A model generated the notes under the pieces. That model was not told the DNA's origin. It saw only the letters and a list, made by a program, of their open reading frames with translations, and did no database searches. From Brevundimonas bacteroides DSM 4726 (GTDB lineage: Bacteria > Pseudomonadota > Alphaproteobacteria > Caulobacterales > Caulobacteraceae), in contig NZ_JNIX01000002.1 in assembly GCF_000701445.1 (NCBI RefSeq), forward strand, positions 1 through 64,000: a DNA stretch of 64,000 nucleotides, read 5' to 3'. Shown piece after piece: positions 45,500 through 56,082 of this stretch (the stretch's first letter is position 1; every line of letters begins with the position of its first letter). The position numbers and the translations under genes are program-made.

Positions 45500-46210
45500 T
45501 CAGGCCAGGTTGGGCGCCAGCACCACGCCCACCAGCACGGCCGCCCAGTGGACGCCCGCGCCGGCCACGACGAAGCCGTGCCAGATGGCGCGACGGTACT
45601 TCAGCTTGGGCGAGATGAAGAAGAAGACGCCCGCCGTATAGATCAGGCCGCCGAGCACAAGCAGGCCGAGCGCGATCGGGTGGACCGTGTCGATCATGGG
45701 CTTGAGCGCGATCACGGCGATCCAGCCGAACACCACATAGACCCCACTCCAGAAGGCGTCGGAAATCCGGGGCAAGACGAGCTTGGCCGCCACGCCCGCA
45801 AACGCGATCGCCCAGACCACCAGGGTGAAGCCGATGGCCCACCAGCCCTCGAACCGCTGCGTCGTGAAGGGGGTGTAGCTGCCCGCGATCATCAGGAAGA
45901 TGGCCGCCTCGTCCAGCCGACGCAGAACCGGCCGGGCCGCGCAGGGCCGGGTCAGGTTGTAGACGGTCGAGGCCGTCAGCATGGCCACCAGACACAGGGC
46001 GTAGATGGCCGTCGCCATCACCACGCCGACCCCGCCGTTCAGCGCCGACAATACCGCCAGCACGATCCCGCCCACGGCCGCCAGCGTCAGGCCCACGGTG
46101 TGGACCACCAAATCGGCAATGTGTTCGCTGGGCGACTGGTAATGCTCCTCCAGATCGATCTGATCGGGGGTGCAGAGGCGGCGGACGTGGCTTCGGATCG
46201 CTTCCAGCAT
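45500..46210 (-). CDS. hemolysin III/PAQR-like membrane protein
   Basis: A 236-residue protein with seven hydrophobic segments from the ATG at 46210; the frame extends to 46330 but the extra 40 residues lack homology. Family segments: SPSEHIADLVVHTVGLTLA, STVYNLTRP, RRLDEAAIFLMIAGSYTPF and RAIWHGFVVAGAGVHW. Two positions that are His in the classical metal site (SxxYH and RLDH) are Asn and Glu here. Function in bacteria is not hemolysis in most cases and remains unclear. Confidence 0.85.
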   Translation of the reverse strand: MLEAIRSHVRRLCTPDQIDLEEHYQSPSEHIADLVVHTVGLTLAAVGGIVLAVLSALNGGVGVVMATAIYALCLVAMLTASTVYNLTRPCAARPVLRRLDEAAIFLMIAGSYTPFTTQRFEGWWAIGFTLVVWAIAFAGVAAKLVLPRISDAFWSGVYVVFGWIAVIALKPMIDTVHPIALGLLVLGGLIYTAGVFFFISPKLKYRRAIWHGFVVAGAGVHWAAVLVGVVLAPNLA

Positions 46211-46390
46211 GGTCGCTTCAACCCGGCGGTTCTGCCTGTCGTTCCATCCATATTGGTCGAAGACGATGACTTTCACCTGAACGGCCGCGCTGGTGGTGAC
46301 GAAAGCCGCCGGATGCGGCAGAAACGCCACGCAAACTTGTCGATCCCCTAACGGCCTCCCCGCCCGTCAAGCTCCGATCAAGGATCGCCC

Positions 46391-47566
<1,176 letters not shown>

Positions 47567-47570
47567 GACC

Positions 47571-48710
47571 CTAGAGCGCGGCCTTCAGCTCCCTGAGAAA
47601 CGCCTGCCGTTCGTCGGAGCGTTCGCGGCTGGTCGCGCTGGGCCAGGCCGACAGGAAGACGACCACCAGGTTCCGCGCCGGATCGACGTGGATCATCTGG
47701 CCGAAGATGCCGGACGCCTCAAACTGTGTGCCATCGGCGCGCGTCCACCATTGAGCGCCATAGCCCCGGTCGTTCTCGGGGAAGTCGACCATCTGGGCGG
47801 TCGCCCGCTCGAACCAGCGCTGCGTGGCGATCTGGCCGCCGGGGACCGCGCCCCGCTCCAGCGCCATCAGTCCGACCCGGCCCCAATCCCTCAGGTTCGC
47901 CGAGACGCAGCAGCCGCCCGCCTCCTTGCCCTGCGCGTCCAGCATCCAGAAGGCCGGTCCTTCCATGCCCGCCGGGTCCCAGACCTTCTCTTTCAGATAC
48001 TCCGCCAGCGGCCGCCCCGTGGCCCGCGCCACCAGCACCCCGATCAGATTGGTCTCGCCGGTGTTGTAATGCCACCGCTCGCCGGGCGGATGCTCGCGCG
48101 GCAGGGCGTGCAGATAGGCGACGGTCGCGTCCATGTCGGCCGGGGGCGGCGTCAGATAGAAGCGCGCCACGTCGGAGTTCGGATCGACGTAGTCCTCGTT
48201 CCAGCGCGCCCCGGACGTCATGGTCAGGACGTGGGCGATCTGCACCCCGTCATAGGCCCCGCCCGCCAGCTCGGGGATGTAGTCGGTGACCAGATCATAG
48301 GGGCTTCGGATCGCCCCGTCCGCGATCGCCGCCCCGACCAGGGTCGAGGTCAGGGACTTGGTCATGGAGAAGCTGTCCCAGTGGTCCTGCGCCGTCAGGC
48401 CAAGGCCGTAACGCTCCATCCGCACCCGCCCGTCCTGGATGACCAGCAGGCCGGCCACCCTCTGGCTCTCCATGAAGGCGCTCGGGTCGAAGTCCAGCGC
48501 CTCGCCCTGCGGCAGGGGGCGCGGCGTCGGCGACGGCTCGATGCGGGCATGAGGGATCAGCTCGGGCATGCGCCGCAGGTCCTGCTCGCGCCGCTCGGCG
48601 GGCCAGAACAGCACCTGCAGATCGGCCGGCAGCGGCGAGACGGTCTGGGCGGCGGCCGGGCCGACGAGGCCGAGTGCGCAGGCCAGGGCGAGCAGGGATC
48701 GACGGATCAT
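47571..48710 (-). CDS. secreted serine hydrolase of the beta-lactamase/class C family
   Basis: A 379-residue protein from the ATG at 48710 with a signal peptide (RRSLLALACALGLVGPAAAQ). The catalytic SxxK is in FSMTKSLTSTLVG, the YxN motif in WHYNTGETNLIG, and a C-terminal FGQMIHVDPARNLVVV takes the KTG-like place. Relatives include esterases, DD-peptidases and 6-aminohexanoate hydrolases; substrate unknown. A CC pair (GGCCVSANL) may form a structural disulfide. The stop is 4 bases after the convergent phaA stop. Confidence 0.88.
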   Translation of the reverse strand: MIRRSLLALACALGLVGPAAAQTVSPLPADLQVLFWPAERREQDLRRMPELIPHARIEPSPTPRPLPQGEALDFDPSAFMESQRVAGLLVIQDGRVRMERYGLGLTAQDHWDSFSMTKSLTSTLVGAAIADGAIRSPYDLVTDYIPELAGGAYDGVQIAHVLTMTSGARWNEDYVDPNSDVARFYLTPPPADMDATVAYLHALPREHPPGERWHYNTGETNLIGVLVARATGRPLAEYLKEKVWDPAGMEGPAFWMLDAQGKEAGGCCVSANLRDWGRVGLMALERGAVPGGQIATQRWFERATAQMVDFPENDRGYGAQWWTRADGTQFEASGIFGQMIHVDPARNLVVVFLSAWPSATSRERSDERQAFLRELKAAL

Positions 48711-48793
48711 GCGGGAACCTCCTGCGGCGAAGGTTCTGCCGCGCGCCGTCAAAATGTCAAGCGTCCTTGACGTTGGTGCTGCCTACGAACTCT

Positions 48794-48930
48794 CCGTCAT
48801 CCTCGGACTTGATCCGAGGATCGGACGTGGAGACTGCTCCTGCAGAGGCGCGTCGCAGTAACGTTTGGGCCAATCCTGCTGTTCGAGCCCGCTGACAATC
48901 CGATCCTCGGATCAAGTCCGAGGATGACGG
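48794..48930. repeat. perfect 32-bp inverted repeat with nested palindromes
   Basis: Arms at 48794-48825 and 48899-48930 are exact reverse complements, separated by 73 bases. Each arm also contains its own hairpin CCTCGGA-CTTGA-TCCGAGG. It lies between the folC stop and the serine hydrolase start. The arm sequence (GTCATCCTCGGACTTGATCC) is of a type often dispersed in alphaproteobacterial genomes. Confidence 0.8.
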
Positions 48931-48952
48931 CATTAGCTGAAAGGCGGTCGTC

Positions 48953-50230
48953 CTAATCCGGCCAGGTCGCCCGATCCGCGCCCAGCACTTCGCCCGCGAG
49001 ATACAGCGACCCGCAGATCACCACCCGCCCGGCCCCCAGCCGAATGGCTCGATCCAGAGCCTCGCCCACCGACGGCGCGCTCTGGGCGCCCAGGCCGTGC
49101 CCGCGCGCCACCGCCGCCAGCGCCTCGGGATCGGCCGCGGCCCCCTCGAAACCGACGGTGAAGACATGCGCGCCGCTGTCCTTCAGCGCCTCGAAGAAGC
49201 CGCCGTGGTCCTTGTTGGCCAGCATGCCGACGATCAGGGCCAATGGCCGGGGCGCCCGCGCCTGACGCTCGGCCAGCACCTCCGCCAGCGCCCGGCCCGC
49301 ATGCGGATTGTGCCCGCCGTCCAGCCAGAGCTCGGCGTCCGCTGCTCTGGCCGTCGCGCCAGAGGGACCGGCCGTCAACCGTTGCATCCGCGCGGGCCAG
49401 CGCGCCGCCGCTATGCCTTCCGCGATCGCCGTCTCGGGCAAGTCGAGTTCCAGCGCCACCGCCGCCGCCAGCCCGGCGTTGGCCACCTGATGCGGCCCCG
49501 CCAGCGCGGGCGCGGGCAGATCGAGGAACCGCTCGGTGTTCTGGAACACCATGCCGCCTCGCTCGGCCCAGGCGTCGAAGTCCGTGCCCATGACGGTCAG
49601 GGGCGTCTGCATGGCGCGCGCCCTGGCTTCGATCACCGCCATGGCGGCTTCCGCCTGACGCGCGACGATCCCGCGCGCGCCCGCCTTCAGGATGCCCGCC
49701 TTCTCGCCGGCGATCTGGCCAATGTCGGTCCCCAGGAACTCGGCGTGATCCAGGTCGACCGGGGTGATGACGCTCAGCAGCGGCCGCTCGATGACGTTTG
49801 TCGCGTCCAGCGTCCCGCCCAGCCCGACCTCGACGATGGCCAGGTCGGCGGGCGTCTCGCTCATGGCCACGAAGGCGGCGGCCGTCGTGCTCTCGAACAC
49901 CGTGGTCTCGACGCCGCGCACCGCCTCGATGCGGTCCAGGATGGCCGACAGATGATCGTCCTCGATCAGCCGCCCCGCCAGTCGGATGCGTTCATTGAAC
50001 TGCACCAGATGAGGCGACGTGTAGACATGGACCTTCAGGCCCGCCGCCTCGGCCATCGCCCGGAGGAAGGCGACGGTCGATCCCTTCCCGTTGGTTCCCG
50101 CCACATGGATCACCGGCGGCAGCCGATGCTGCGGCTCGCCCAGGACGGCGCACAGCGTCCGCATCCGGTCCAGCGACAGGTCGATCTTCTGCGGATGACG
50201 CGCGCGCAGGCGTGCGGAAACGGGGTCCAC
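48953..50230 (-). CDS. folC: bifunctional folylpolyglutamate/dihydrofolate synthase
   Basis: A 425-residue Mur-ligase-like enzyme that adds glutamate to folates. The ATP loop is HVAGTNGKGSTVAFLRAM, followed by YTSPHLVQFNERI, EVGLGGTLDATNVI (Mg-binding) and DGGHNPHAGRALAE in the C-terminal domain. It lies 4 bases after the accD stop and is the last gene of the trp-accD-folC run. Confidence 0.94.
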   Translation of the reverse strand: MDPVSARLRARHPQKIDLSLDRMRTLCAVLGEPQHRLPPVIHVAGTNGKGSTVAFLRAMAEAAGLKVHVYTSPHLVQFNERIRLAGRLIEDDHLSAILDRIEAVRGVETTVFESTTAAAFVAMSETPADLAIVEVGLGGTLDATNVIERPLLSVITPVDLDHAEFLGTDIGQIAGEKAGILKAGARGIVARQAEAAMAVIEARARAMQTPLTVMGTDFDAWAERGGMVFQNTERFLDLPAPALAGPHQVANAGLAAAVALELDLPETAIAEGIAAARWPARMQRLTAGPSGATARAADAELWLDGGHNPHAGRALAEVLAERQARAPRPLALIVGMLANKDHGGFFEALKDSGAHVFTVGFEGAAADPEALAAVARGHGLGAQSAPSVGEALDRAIRLGAGRVVICGSLYLAGEVLGADRATWPD

Positions 50231-50234
50231 GGCC

Positions 50235-51134
50235 TCAGGCCGCCTTGCGCCGTCCGCCCATCAGCATCGACAGGATGCGGCCGAGGGTCTCGGGCAGGTC
50301 GGCGCGGGCGACGACGCGGTCGACCATGCCCTTTTCCTGCAGATACTCCGAGCGCTGGAAGCCCGGCGGCAGCTTCTCGCGGATGGTGGTCTCGATCACG
50401 CGCGGTCCGGCGAAGCCGATCAGCGCCCCCGGCTCGGCCAGATGCACATCGCCCAGCATGGCGTAAGACGCTGTCACCCCGCCGGTTGTCGGATCGGTCA
50501 GGACGACGACGTAGGGCAGCTGGGCGTCCTTCAACTCCTGCACCGCCAGCGTCGTGCGCGCCATCTGCATGAGCGACAGCGCGCCCTCCTGCATCCGCGC
50601 CCCGCCCGCCGCCGTGAAGCACACCAGCGGTACGCCGCGCTGAAGCGCCGCCCGGGCCGCGGCGATGAAGGCCTCGCCCGCCGCCATGCCCAGCGACCCG
50701 CCCATGAAGGTGAAGTCCTGCACCACGACCACGCAGGGGCTGCCGCCGACCTCGCCATAGCCGATGGCCATAGCGTCCTTCTGGCCCGTGGCCTTCCTCG
50801 CCGCCGCCAGACGCTCGCGATAGGGCTTGCCGTCCGAGAACTTCAGCGGGTCCTCGGGCACGTCCGGCGTATCGATCGGTTCGAATTCACCGCCGTCGAA
50901 GGTGTAGCCCAGCCGCTGCCTGGCGTTGATGCGCATATGCCGGCCGGACGGCGTCACCCACAGGGCGGCCTCCAGGTCGGGGCGATAGAGCATGTCGCCC
51001 GAATCCGGGTCCTTGACCCACAGATTGTCGGGCGTGTCGCGGCGGCTGACGATCTTGCGCACGCCGGGCGCGAAGCGGCTCAGCCAGCCGCCGCGCTTTT
51101 CCTGGGGAGGTTTGGGAGGGGTCTTGTCGGCCAT
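50235..51134 (-). CDS. accD: acetyl-CoA carboxylase carboxyltransferase subunit beta without zinc ribbon cysteines
   Basis: A 299-residue AccD that transfers carboxyl from biotin to acetyl-CoA with AccA. The crotonase-type core is intact (FMGGSLGMAAGEAFI, FTAAGGARMQEGALSLMQM, DPTTGGVTASYAMLGD). The N-terminal region aligns with the usual zinc ribbon (NLWVKDPDSGDMLYRPDLEA) but the four Cys are replaced at 42, 45, 61 and 64 by Asp, Ser, Thr and Gly. The ATG at 51134 is 10 bases after trpA. Relatives in Caulobacterales may share the loss. Confidence 0.94.
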   Translation of the reverse strand: MADKTPPKPPQEKRGGWLSRFAPGVRKIVSRRDTPDNLWVKDPDSGDMLYRPDLEAALWVTPSGRHMRINARQRLGYTFDGGEFEPIDTPDVPEDPLKFSDGKPYRERLAAARKATGQKDAMAIGYGEVGGSPCVVVVQDFTFMGGSLGMAAGEAFIAAARAALQRGVPLVCFTAAGGARMQEGALSLMQMARTTLAVQELKDAQLPYVVVLTDPTTGGVTASYAMLGDVHLAEPGALIGFAGPRVIETTIREKLPPGFQRSEYLQEKGMVDRVVARADLPETLGRILSMLMGGRRKAA

Positions 51135-51144
51135 CGGCGGGCTC

Positions 51145-51975
51145 TTAGACGGTTTCCGGAACGCGCGCACCCCGCACGGCCTCGGCCAGGCCGCGCACCT
51201 TGGCCAGCACGCATGGCGCCGCAGGTTCACCGGCCTCCAGAGCGGCGGCCACCTCATCGACCAGCACCGAACCGGCCACGACGGCGTCCGACACCCGGGC
51301 GATCTCGGCGGCGCGCTCCGGCGTCTTGACCCCGAAGCCGACCGCGACCGGCAGGCCCGAGGCCCTGCGCACCCGCTCGACCGCCGGAGCGACCGAGGCC
51401 GATTGCGCCTCCTTCACCCCCGTCACGCCCGCGACCGAGACATAGTAGACGAAGCCCGAGGTCCGCCGCGCCACGACCTCCAGCCGCGCGTCGTCCGACG
51501 TCGGCGTGGCCAGGCGGATCAGCGACAGGCGGTTCGCGTCCAGCGCGTCCGTCAGGGGATCGGCCTCTTCCGGCGGGCAGTCGACCACGATCACCCCGTC
51601 CACGCCCGCCGCCGCCGCGTCGGCCGCGAAGGCGTCATAGCCGTAGGATTCGATCGGATTGAGATAGCCCATCAGGATCAGCGGCGTATCCGCGTCGCCG
51701 TCCCGGAACGCCCGCGCCAGCTCCAGCGTGCCCTTCAGCGTCAGCCCGGCCTTCAGCCCCCGCAGCGCCGCGCGCTGGATCGGCGGCCCCTCGGCCATGG
51801 GATCGCTGAACGGAAAGCCCAGTTCGATGATGTCGGCTCCGGCGGCGGGCAGGCCGCGCAGGATCTCCAGCGCCTCGTCGCGCGAGGGGTCGCCCGCCAT
51901 CACATAGGCGACGAAACCGGCGCGCCCCTCGGCCTTCAGCGCGGCGAAGCGGGCGTCGATGCGGGATGTGGTCAT
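51145..51975 (-). CDS. trpA: tryptophan synthase alpha chain
   Basis: A 276-residue TIM-barrel subunit that cleaves indole-3-glycerol phosphate. Catalytic Glu51 is in DIIELGFPFSDPMAEGPPI. The second acid, Asp60 in Salmonella numbering, is Glu62 here. Phosphate-binding GFGVKTPE and the mobile loop YYVSVAGVTGVKEAQ are present. Its ATG overlaps the stop of a small secreted-protein gene (ATGA) that lies between it and trpB. Confidence 0.95.
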   Translation of the reverse strand: MTTSRIDARFAALKAEGRAGFVAYVMAGDPSRDEALEILRGLPAAGADIIELGFPFSDPMAEGPPIQRAALRGLKAGLTLKGTLELARAFRDGDADTPLILMGYLNPIESYGYDAFAADAAAAGVDGVIVVDCPPEEADPLTDALDANRLSLIRLATPTSDDARLEVVARRTSGFVYYVSVAGVTGVKEAQSASVAPAVERVRRASGLPVAVGFGVKTPERAAEIARVSDAVVAGSVLVDEVAAALEAGEPAAPCVLAKVRGLAEAVRGARVPETV

Positions 51976-52406
51976 TGCGGCGCAGTGGGAGCGGAAGGCG
52001 TCGTCGGCTGGGCGGCGCAGACGTCGCCAGGGATCGCCGCCATCGCCAGGTAAGCCGGAGCCGCCGGCGCGGCGACCGTGCCGTCTGCGAAGGCCATCAC
52101 CTGAAATCCGTCGCAGCCGCCCTCGGGCCGTCGTCGGATGTAGACCACGCGGTTGTCATCGCCGCCGGCCGCCAGCCAGCCCTGCTCGGAAAAGCTTGCG
52201 CTCCAGGCGTCGATCACTCCTTCGACCGCCGCCTGGGTCGTCACCACGCAGGTGGCGATGGCGGCCAACGGCGGGCGGCCGGCGCAGGTCGGATCGGCGC
52301 TCACACCGGCCACGGGCGGGACGGTCAGGTCCAGCGGCGCGGCGGGCGTCGGGGCCGGGGTCTGAGCTTGGGCCAGAACGGCCGCCATCAGGATCGAAAG
52401 GCTCAT
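51972..52406 (-). CDS. small secreted protein of unknown function between trpB and trpA
   Basis: A 144-residue protein with a signal peptide (MSLSILMAAVLAQAQT), a Pro/Ala linker, and a compact domain of about 100 residues containing four Cys (DPTCAGRP, IATCVVTT, EGGCDGF, GDVCAAQ), likely two disulfides. I recognise no family. The gene starts 2 bases after trpB (a GTG overlapping the trpB stop is also possible) and overlaps trpA by 4 bases, so it is translated within the trp operon although nothing links it to tryptophan. Confidence 0.75.
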   Translation of the reverse strand: MSLSILMAAVLAQAQTPAPTPAAPLDLTVPPVAGVSADPTCAGRPPLAAIATCVVTTQAAVEGVIDAWSASFSEQGWLAAGGDDNRVVYIRRRPEGGCDGFQVMAFADGTVAAPAAPAYLAMAAIPGDVCAAQPTTPSAPTAPQ

Positions 52407-52408
52407 GC

Positions 52409-53623
<1,215 letters not shown>

Positions 53624-53674
53624 GGACGTCAGCCTCGAGCGGCGCAGGGGCCGAAATACGGCCAGAAGGAAAGG

Positions 53675-54307
53675 TCAGGCCACGGCCTTCAGGAAGGCCG
53701 CGATCCGGGCGGGGTCCTTAACACCGGGGGCGCTTTCCACGCCAGAGGACACATCCAGCAGGGGCGCGCCGCTGATCGCCGCAGCCTTGGCCGCGTTCTG
53801 CGGCGTCAGTCCGCCCGCCAGAAACCAGTCGTGACGGAACGTTCGCCCCCGCATCATCGCCCATTCGAAGGACGCGCCTACGCCGCCGGGCAGATCGGAC
53901 CCCTCGGGCGGCCTGGCGTCGAACATCAGGTGATCGGCGCGATCCTCCCACTCGGCCGCTCCGTCGAGATCGGCTGGCGTCGAGACCGGCAGCACCTTGA
54001 TGATCCCCGCTCCGGTCAGCCTCCGCACCTCCGCGGCCCGCGCGACCGTCTCGCGCCCGTGCAATTGCACGAAGTCGGGCCTCAGATGCGCGCCGATCCG
54101 GTCCAGAACATCGTCAGCGGCATCGACGGTCACCGCCACGATCGCCGCCCGTCCCCGCGCCCTCTCGAACAACGGCCGGGCGTCCTCCGGCGAGAGGTTT
54201 CGGGGACTGCGGGCGAAAAACACCGCCCCGACGAAGGCCGCGCCATGATCCAGCGCGACATCGAGGGCATAGGCCGTGGTCAGGCCGCAGATCTTCACAC
54301 GGGTCAT
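53675..54307 (-). CDS. trpF: phosphoribosylanthranilate isomerase
   Basis: A 210-residue TIM-barrel enzyme of tryptophan synthesis. The start TRVKICGLTTAYALDVALDHGA has the catalytic Cys (KICG), DFVQLHGRE follows, and the catalytic Asp and phosphate site are in LMFDARPPEGSDLPGGVG and LDVSSGVESAPGVKD. The ATG at 54307 is preferred over one 51 bases upstream because the family begins at this point. Confidence 0.95.
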   Translation of the reverse strand: MTRVKICGLTTAYALDVALDHGAAFVGAVFFARSPRNLSPEDARPLFERARGRAAIVAVTVDAADDVLDRIGAHLRPDFVQLHGRETVARAAEVRRLTGAGIIKVLPVSTPADLDGAAEWEDRADHLMFDARPPEGSDLPGGVGASFEWAMMRGRTFRHDWFLAGGLTPQNAAKAAAISGAPLLDVSSGVESAPGVKDPARIAAFLKAVA

Positions 54308-54354
54308 GCACGGGAGGTGCAGCCCGGGTCCCGCCGGGTCAATCCCGCTGACCG

Positions 54355-55086
54355 TCACGCGAAGATCGCCATGACTTCGTCACTCGTCGCGCGACGCCAA
54401 TGGCCCGGCTGCAGATCGCCCGGCAGCGCCAGCCCGCCCAGCCGCTCGCGATGCAGGGCCTCGACGTGATTGCCGACCGCCGCGAACATCCGCCGCACCT
54501 GATGATAGCGCCCCTCGGTCACGGTCAGTCGCGCTTCGGTCTGAGTGATCGGCTCCAGCACCGCTGGAGCCAGCGGCTTGTCGTCGCCCTCCAGCACCAG
54601 GTCGCCCGAGGAGAACAGCGCACCTTCCATCCCCGTCAGAGATCGCGCCAGGGTCGCGCGATAGACCTTGGCCACATGCCGCTTTGGGCTGATGACACGG
54701 TGCAGCAGGTCGCCGTCATCAGTCAGCAGCAAAAGCCCGCTTGTCTGCTTGTCCAGTCGCCCGATGGTCGAGATCGCCGGATCCCTCCGCCGCCAGCGGT
54801 CGGGCAGGACGTCATAGACCAAGGCCCCGTCCTCCTTGTGCGAACAGGTCATGCCCAGCGGCTTGTTCAGGATCAGAACGAGGCCCGGCGGCGGATCGAC
54901 GGGCCGCCCGTCGATGAGCATCCGCTCTGGCAGGTCCGGCGTCACCGTGATTCGGCGGGACACATCATCCACATCGACGCCGTCCAGCACGATCCCACCG
55001 ACCTTGCCCAGCCGCGCGATCTCGGCCCGCGAGCCATAGCCCATCGACGACAGCAGCTTGTCCACCCGGGTGGTAGCGATTTTCAC
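54355..55086 (-). CDS. RsuA-type ribosomal pseudouridine synthase
   Basis: A 243-residue pseudouridine synthase. An S4-like N-terminus (TRVDKLLSSMGYGSRAEIARL) is followed by the RluB/RsuA core with catalytic Asp in IGRLDKQTSGLLLLTDDG and EGRYHQVRRMFAAVGNHVEALHRE. RsuA modifies U516 of 16S rRNA; length and layout fit this subgroup. Its ATG overlaps the upstream methyltransferase stop by 4 bases, pairing two rRNA modification genes. Confidence 0.9.
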   Translation of the reverse strand: MKIATTRVDKLLSSMGYGSRAEIARLGKVGGIVLDGVDVDDVSRRITVTPDLPERMLIDGRPVDPPPGLVLILNKPLGMTCSHKEDGALVYDVLPDRWRRRDPAISTIGRLDKQTSGLLLLTDDGDLLHRVISPKRHVAKVYRATLARSLTGMEGALFSSGDLVLEGDDKPLAPAVLEPITQTEARLTVTEGRYHQVRRMFAAVGNHVEALHRERLGGLALPGDLQPGHWRRATSDEVMAIFA

Positions 55087-55988
55087 TTCACCGCCTCGAA
55101 CAGCTTGTAGCCGCCCTGGTCCGCGACCGGCCGCACCCGCTTGAAGGCCGTATTCAGCTCGGCCTCATAGGGCAGGTGGCGGTTCGCCACGAGCCACAGC
55201 ACTCCGCCCTTCTTGAGCAGGCCGGCGGCCTTGCGGATAAAGGCCTGTCCCAGCCGCCGGTCCTCGGCCCCGCCGTCGTGGAAGGGTGGGTTCGACACGA
55301 CGAAATCGAGGTCGCCGCCGTCGTCCAGCGTCCGCGTATCGGCCCACTCGAACGTCGCGCGCGCATCCTCAATGTTGCGCCGGGCCGCCTCGACCGCGCG
55401 CCGGTCCAGATCCACCAGCCGCAGCGCGGTCACGCCTGCCGACCTCAGCACCACCGTCGCCAGGGCTCCATATCCGCAGCCCAGGTCAATGCCGGCGCCC
55501 TTCAGCTCCGGCACATGGGCCGCCAACAGGGCCGAGCCCGGATCGATCCGGTCCCAGGCGAACACGCCCGGCTGGGACCAGGCGTCCAGCCCTTCGACCT
55601 TCTGCGGCCCGCCCGCCGCGATCGCCGCCTCGATGCCCTCGACCGTCTCCGGACGGACCGCGATGCAACGCCGATGGTGCGCCTTGGCCGCCTCGGTGAA
55701 GTTCAGGCCGAATCCCTCCAGCTCCTTCTTGAGCCGCGACCCGCCGCGATCCTTGGGTGCCAGAACGTCCAGCCGACCCCCGACCTTCAGGACCCGCAAC
55801 GCCTGCGCCACCACATAGCGACGCTCCAATACCCCCGACGGGGCATAGATCATCGCGGACTCTACCGAGCCAGTAGCCAGGCTTTCCAGCGCGGCCGAAC
55901 CGGGAATCAGCGGCGAGGTCTGGTTGGCATTGCCAGGCGGGTCGAACACCAGCGGCGGGCGGCCGTAGAGCAGGGTTATCATCGGCAC
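55083..55988 (-). CDS. class I SAM-dependent methyltransferase, RsmC-like
   Basis: A 301-residue protein with an N-terminal degenerate domain and a C-terminal Rossmann methyltransferase domain. GIDLGCGYGALATVVL binds SAM; DLDFVVSNPPFHDGG carries the NPPF motif of N2-guanine or adenine methylation. RsmC methylates G1207 of 16S rRNA, and the two-domain form matches. The neighbour is a ribosomal pseudouridine synthase. The start may be this ATG or the one 6 bases downstream. Confidence 0.88.
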   Translation of the reverse strand: MPMITLLYGRPPLVFDPPGNANQTSPLIPGSAALESLATGSVESAMIYAPSGVLERRYVVAQALRVLKVGGRLDVLAPKDRGGSRLKKELEGFGLNFTEAAKAHHRRCIAVRPETVEGIEAAIAAGGPQKVEGLDAWSQPGVFAWDRIDPGSALLAAHVPELKGAGIDLGCGYGALATVVLRSAGVTALRLVDLDRRAVEAARRNIEDARATFEWADTRTLDDGGDLDFVVSNPPFHDGGAEDRRLGQAFIRKAAGLLKKGGVLWLVANRHLPYEAELNTAFKRVRPVADQGGYKLFEAVK

Positions 55989-56082
55989 CTCTTAACCCCG
56001 AAGGCTCTCCTGTCGAAAGCCATTGCCCACGGCCCACCTTCGTTTCACATGCTGTGCCGACCCAGTCCCGAAGGAGCGCCCC

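Noticed and set aside
45500-46210. Hemolysin III protein as a broken gene because two metal-site His are replaced
   Set aside because: The frame and all membrane segments are intact, and I recall other bacterial members with the same YN form, so it is a variant subgroup rather than a damaged gene.
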